From Cupriavidus campinensis (GTDB taxonomy: Bacteria > Pseudomonadota > Gammaproteobacteria > Burkholderiales > Burkholderiaceae): a stretch of 64,000 bases of DNA. Location: positions 1-64,000 of the forward strand of contig NZ_CAJPVH010000030.1 in the NCBI RefSeq assembly GCF_905397395.1, given 5' to 3'. This document shows, in pieces, positions 60,518 to 64,000 of this stretch. Position 1 is the stretch's first letter. Each line of letters opens with the position of its first letter. The translations under genes were made by a program, and so were the position numbers. The notes beneath the pieces are model-generated. The model searched no databases. It saw only the letters and a program-made list of their open reading frames with translations, and was not told where the DNA came from.

Positions 60518-62089
60518 CTATTCGCGCGTCACGCGCAGCACTTCTTCGAGCGACGTGGCGCCGCTGTCGATCCAGCGCTGGGCGTCCGCGCGCATGGTGT
60601 GCATGCCCTTGGCCAGCCCCACCTGCTTGATCTCGGATTCCGGCTGCTGGCGGTGGATCATGGTCTGGATGTCGGCATCCACGGTCAGCAGTTCATAGAC
60701 GCCCATCCGGCCCTGATAGCCTGAATGGCCGCACTTGTCGCAGCCCACGGCGTGCCACACGCGCTGGAGCGGCTTGCCCTGCGCGTGCAGGATCTCGGCC
60801 TCGGCGGGTGTCACTTCGATCACTTCCTCGCGCTTGCAGTGCGGGCACAGCCGGCGTACCAACCGCTGCGCCAGCACGCCGAGCAGCGATGACGACAGCA
60901 GGAATGGCTCGATCCCCATGTCGACCAGACGCGTCACGGCCGAGGCCGAATCGTTGGTGTGCAGCGTGGCCAGCACCAGGTGGCCGGTCAGCGAGGCCTG
61001 CACGGCGATCTGCGCCGTCTCCAGGTCGCGGATTTCGCCGATCATCACCACGTCCGGGTCCTGCCGCAGGATCGCGCGCAGGGCCTTGCCGAAGGTCATG
61101 TCGATGCGCGGATTCACCTGGGTCTGGCCGATGCCGTCCAGGTCGTACTCGATCGGGTCTTCCACCGTCATGATGTTGGTGGTGCGCGCATCGAGCCGCG
61201 ACAGCGCCGCGTACAGCGTGGTGGTCTTGCCAGAGCCGGTCGGCCCGGTCACCAGCACGATGCCGTGCGGCTGGCGCACGAGATGGTCGAAGCCGACCAG
61301 CGTATTGGGCGCCATGCCAAGCTTGGCAAGGTCCAGCCGGCCGGCTTCCTTGTCGAGCAGACGCAGCACCGCGCGCTCGCCGTGGCCCGTGGGCAGCGTG
61401 GAGACGCGCACGTCCACCGGCCGGCCGCCCACGCGCAGCGTGATGCGGCCGTCCTGCGGCAGGCGTTTCTCGGCGATGTCGAGCTGCGCCATGATCTTGA
61501 TGCGCGAGATCAGCGCGCCGTGCAGGGCCTTCTTGGGCCGCACCACGTCGCGCAGCGTGCCATCCACCCGGAAACGCACCACGGACGACGACTCGAACGG
61601 CTCGATATGGATGTCCGAGGCCTGCTCCCGCGCCGCCTGGGTCAGCAGGGCGTTGATCATGCGGATGATCGGCGCGTCGTCCTCGGACTCGAGCAGGTCT
61701 TCCACGGCGGGGATGTCCTGCATCAGGCGCGACAGGTCGACTTCGCCCTCCACCTCGCCCACCACCTGGGCGGCGCTGCCGTCCTGGCGGTTGTAGGCAT
61801 CGGAGATTGCCGCGATCAGCGCGTCCGGCTCCAGCACGCGCAGTTGCAGCGCGCCGTGCACGCGGGCCACCTCGGCCAGCGCCTGCGGCGCCGTGGCGCG
61901 GCTGACCCAGACCTCCACGCCATCGGGGCGCTGGTGGGCGATCAGCAGCGGCGCTTCGCGCGAGAACGAGTACGAGACCAGCCGCGCCGCCATCGGCGAG
62001 GGCGGCTCGAGTGGTGCCGGTACAGGTGCCGGTGCCGACGGTGCCGGCGGTGCCGGCGGGGCGGTGTTGTCGAGGGTTTCGGTGGCCAT
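60518..62089 (-). CDS. gspE: Type II secretion ATPase GspE
   Basis: A 523-residue cytoplasmic ATPase. A Pro/Ala-rich lead (5-35) precedes the N1E domain. Walker A is VTGPTGSGKTTTLYAAL, the Asp box DIHIEPFESSSVVRFRVDG, Walker B RQDPDVVMIGEIRD, the His box THLVLATLHT-like GHLVLATLHTNDSASAV. The four-Cys zinc motif is LCPHCKREE, then GCDKCGHSGYQGR. All sites needed for activity are present. It powers pseudopilus assembly with GspF, and lies 9 bases after gspD. Confidence 0.96.
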   Translation of the reverse strand: MATETLDNTAPPAPPAPSAPAPVPAPLEPPSPMAARLVSYSFSREAPLLIAHQRPDGVEVWVSRATAPQALAEVARVHGALQLRVLEPDALIAAISDAYNRQDGSAAQVVGEVEGEVDLSRLMQDIPAVEDLLESEDDAPIIRMINALLTQAAREQASDIHIEPFESSSVVRFRVDGTLRDVVRPKKALHGALISRIKIMAQLDIAEKRLPQDGRITLRVGGRPVDVRVSTLPTGHGERAVLRLLDKEAGRLDLAKLGMAPNTLVGFDHLVRQPHGIVLVTGPTGSGKTTTLYAALSRLDARTTNIMTVEDPIEYDLDGIGQTQVNPRIDMTFGKALRAILRQDPDVVMIGEIRDLETAQIAVQASLTGHLVLATLHTNDSASAVTRLVDMGIEPFLLSSSLLGVLAQRLVRRLCPHCKREEVIEVTPAEAEILHAQGKPLQRVWHAVGCDKCGHSGYQGRMGVYELLTVDADIQTMIHRQQPESEIKQVGLAKGMHTMRADAQRWIDSGATSLEEVLRVTRE

Positions 62090-62098
62090 GGTTCGCCT

Positions 62099-64000
62099 TT
62101 AACCGGCGTGTGGCGTATCGGTGGCTTGCGGGCCCTTGGAGATCGGGCGCGGCGCTGCCTGCGGGGCCGGCGACGGCGCGGCAGGCACGGTCGGGTCCAG
62201 CGGCAGCGGGCTCTGCACCGGCCCGTTGTAGCGCGGATCGACGAACGGCGCGCCCGGCGCGTCCGCCGGCGGCAGCACCGGGGTGTCCTTGTCGTGTACG
62301 AACATGTTAGGCGAGACAAAGCCCTGCTGCTGGCCGCGGATGTACTCGTAGCGGTCTTGCGTCAGGCGGTCCGTGGCCTGCGCCGTGCGCATGATGTACG
62401 GGCGCAGGAACACCAGCAGGTTGGTCTTCTTGCGGTTCTTGTTCTCGTAGCGGAACAGGGCGCCGAGGTAGGGAATGTCGCCCAGCAGCGGCACCTTCTG
62501 CACGCCGTCGCCGTAGCTGTCCTCGATCAGGCCGCCCAGCACGATGATCTGGCCGTCATCCACCAGCACGTTGGTCTCGATCGAGCGCACGTTGGTGGTC
62601 GGGCCCTGCGTGGCGTTGACCGTGTTGGCCACCACCGACGAGGACTCCTGGTAGATCTGCATCTTGACCAGCCCGCCGTCCGTGATCTGCGGGCGCACGC
62701 GCAGTGTGATGCCGACGTCCTTGCGGTCGAAGGTCTGGAACGGCGTGACGGAGGCCGAGCTGCCGGTCTGGGCGTAGGAGCCGGTCGTGATCGGGATGTT
62801 CTGGCCGATCAGGATCTTGGCTTCCTCGTTCTCCAGCGTGATCAGGTTCGGCGTGGAGAGCAGGTTCACGCTGTCGTTGCTGCCCAGCGCGCGCAGCAGC
62901 GCGCCCAGGCCGATGGCCTTGTTGACCACGCCCAGGTTCAGGCCGCCAATATCCGGCACCAGCTGCGTGGCGGCCGCGATGCCCGCCGTGCTGTCGTTGT
63001 TGATGGCCGCGATGGCGCCGGTCAGGTTGATGATGTTCTTGCCGCCCGAGCCGAAGTTGGTGCCGGCGAAGCCGATGGCGTTGCCGCCCGAGTTGATCAG
63101 GCCCTGCCACTGGATGCCCAGTTCGCTGGCCTGCGTGGCGCTCACTTCCACGATCATCGACTCGATATAGACCTGCGCGCGGCGCGCGTCGAGGTCTTCG
63201 ATCACGGCGCGCAGGTTGCGGTAGACCGGCTCGCTGGCGGTGATGATCAGCGCGTTGGTGGTGGGGTCGGCCTGGATCGTGCCGCCGGTGGTCGGCTGCT
63301 GGTTGACCGCGAACGACGACGAGAACGCGTTCGACCCGCCGCCGCCGAAGCCCGAGCCCGACGAGCCCGAGCGGCCATAGCCGCCGCTGCTGGACGACCC
63401 GCCGCCGTACTGGCCGCTTTGCGTGGACGCCTGGTTCTGGAACGTGCCGGACGTGGCGGTGTTCGCGCCCGCGCCGGCCGTCCCGCCCGGCTGCGTGGAG
63501 CTGGCGAAGCTGGTGTCGGCGGCGACGATGGCGCGCAGCGTGGCGGCCAGCTTCACCGCATCGGCGTTCTTGAGCGGCACCACCCAGATGTTGCCGGGGC
63601 GGGCGTAGGGCTGGTCGAGCTTCTCGATCAGCTGGCGCGCCTGCTGCACGCGCGCGCGGCTGGAGGCGCGGATCATCAGCGAATTGGTACGCGGCTCGGC
63701 CACCACCGAGGTGCGCAGGCTGGCATCGCCACCCGGCGCGGCGCCGCCACCGGCGCCGCCGGAGGCCGACGGATCGAGCAGCCGTTGCAGGATCACGGCG
63801 GCGTCGCTGGCGATGGCGTTCTTCAGCGGAATCAGTTCGACTTCGCCCGACGCCGGCGCGTCCACGGCGGCGATGATGCGGGCCAGCCGGCGCAGGTTGT
63901 CGGCGTAGTCGGTAATGACCAGCGTGTTGTTGGCCGGGTAGGCGGTGATGGTGTTGTTCGGCGCGATCATCGGGCGCAGCACCGGCACGAGGTTGTTGGC
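62099..64000 (-). CDS. gspD: Type II secretion secretin GspD, N-terminus cut off by the window
   Basis: About 633 C-terminal residues of the outer-membrane secretin; the frame is open at base 64000. N2/N3 domains show ANNLVPVLRPMIAPNNTI and VIEDLDARRAQVYIESMIVE. A long Gly/Ser-rich insert lies between N3 repeats (SGQYGGGSSSSGGYGRSGSS, then GFGGGG). The secretin core contains VPLLGDIPYLGALFRYENKN and TNLLVFLRPYIM. The Pro/Ala tail would hold the S-domain or end freely. Signal peptide and N0/N1 lie outside the window. Confidence 0.95.
   Translation of the reverse strand, partial: ANNLVPVLRPMIAPNNTITAYPANNTLVITDYADNLRRLARIIAAVDAPASGEVELIPLKNAIASDAAVILQRLLDPSASGGAGGGAAPGGDASLRTSVVAEPRTNSLMIRASSRARVQQARQLIEKLDQPYARPGNIWVVPLKNADAVKLAATLRAIVAADTSFASSTQPGGTAGAGANTATSGTFQNQASTQSGQYGGGSSSSGGYGRSGSSGSGFGGGGSNAFSSSFAVNQQPTTGGTIQADPTTNALIITASEPVYRNLRAVIEDLDARRAQVYIESMIVEVSATQASELGIQWQGLINSGGNAIGFAGTNFGSGGKNIINLTGAIAAINNDSTAGIAAATQLVPDIGGLNLGVVNKAIGLGALLRALGSNDSVNLLSTPNLITLENEEAKILIGQNIPITTGSYAQTGSSASVTPFQTFDRKDVGITLRVRPQITDGGLVKMQIYQESSSVVANTVNATQGPTTNVRSIETNVLVDDGQIIVLGGLIEDSYGDGVQKVPLLGDIPYLGALFRYENKNRKKTNLLVFLRPYIMRTAQATDRLTQDRYEYIRGQQQGFVSPNMFVHDKDTPVLPPADAPGAPFVDPRYNGPVQSPLPLDPTVPAAPSPAPQAAPRPISKGPQATDTPHAG

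Overview
The window is GC-rich, densely coded and bacterial. Its gene families point to a betaproteobacterium of the Burkholderiaceae, most likely Cupriavidus or a close relative. Pointers are a CadR/PbrR-type metal regulator divergent from a CzcI-like exported protein, a one-piece 1197-residue indolepyruvate oxidoreductase, a Sox sulfur-oxidation cluster and a gspD-E-F set. The genus is inferred from family resemblance, not from a marker gene. There is one tRNA, no rRNA and no CRISPR array. No insertion sequence or prophage was recognised.

Layout. 1-2.5 kb: a cut-off czcI-like gene, cadR with its palindromic operator, rnk, and a small secreted protein made of five 12-residue repeats. 2.5-12 kb: a zinc peptidase, then a leftward operon gcl-hyi-glxR-ttuD-pyk that converts glyoxylate through tartronate semialdehyde and glycerate towards pyruvate, with a LysR regulator on the far side. 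12-17.4 kb: a GntR regulator and a dicarboxylate carrier, divergent from two M20 amidohydrolases. 17.4-22.4 kb: a MarR-controlled AhpD-like/acetyltransferase/azoreductase operon, arsC, and small housekeeping genes. 22.6-26.5 kb: rlpA, then rsmI/yraN/diaA/dolP in an order known from E. coli, with a tight group of DnaA-box-like sites between diaA and dolP. 26.5-34.7 kb: flavocytochrome c sulfide dehydrogenase, an EamA exporter, and cytochrome-soxYZ-DsrE-soxAXB, without soxCD.

34.7-41.2 kb: tRNA-Ala(CGC) with its own promoter and terminator, a FitAB-type toxin-antitoxin pair whose toxin overlaps a cation-efflux gene, a LysE exporter, and an intergenic region holding five GTATAC motifs. These are followed by tag, a lipoprotein and an MHS-family carrier. 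41.3-46 kb: a DODA-type dioxygenase, two coupled MFS carriers, a VOC protein, a GFA protein and an acetyltransferase. 46-52.5 kb: a DeoR/GlpR-type regulator whose predicted operator covers its own start codon, followed by a UgpBAEC-like ABC transporter. A secreted glycerophosphodiesterase with a lectin-like tail converges on it. Together they look like a system that cleaves glycerophosphodiesters outside the membrane and imports glycerol 3-phosphate.

52.7-64 kb: fused indolepyruvate oxidoreductase, an NYN/OST-HTH protein with a repeat linker and a histone-like tail, then a partly duplicated Tlde1-like effector/immunity module inserted directly behind gspF, and finally gspF, gspE and a cut-off gspD. 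The most unusual structures are this module, the DnaA-box group beside diaA, the GTATAC cluster and the 12-residue repeat protein.
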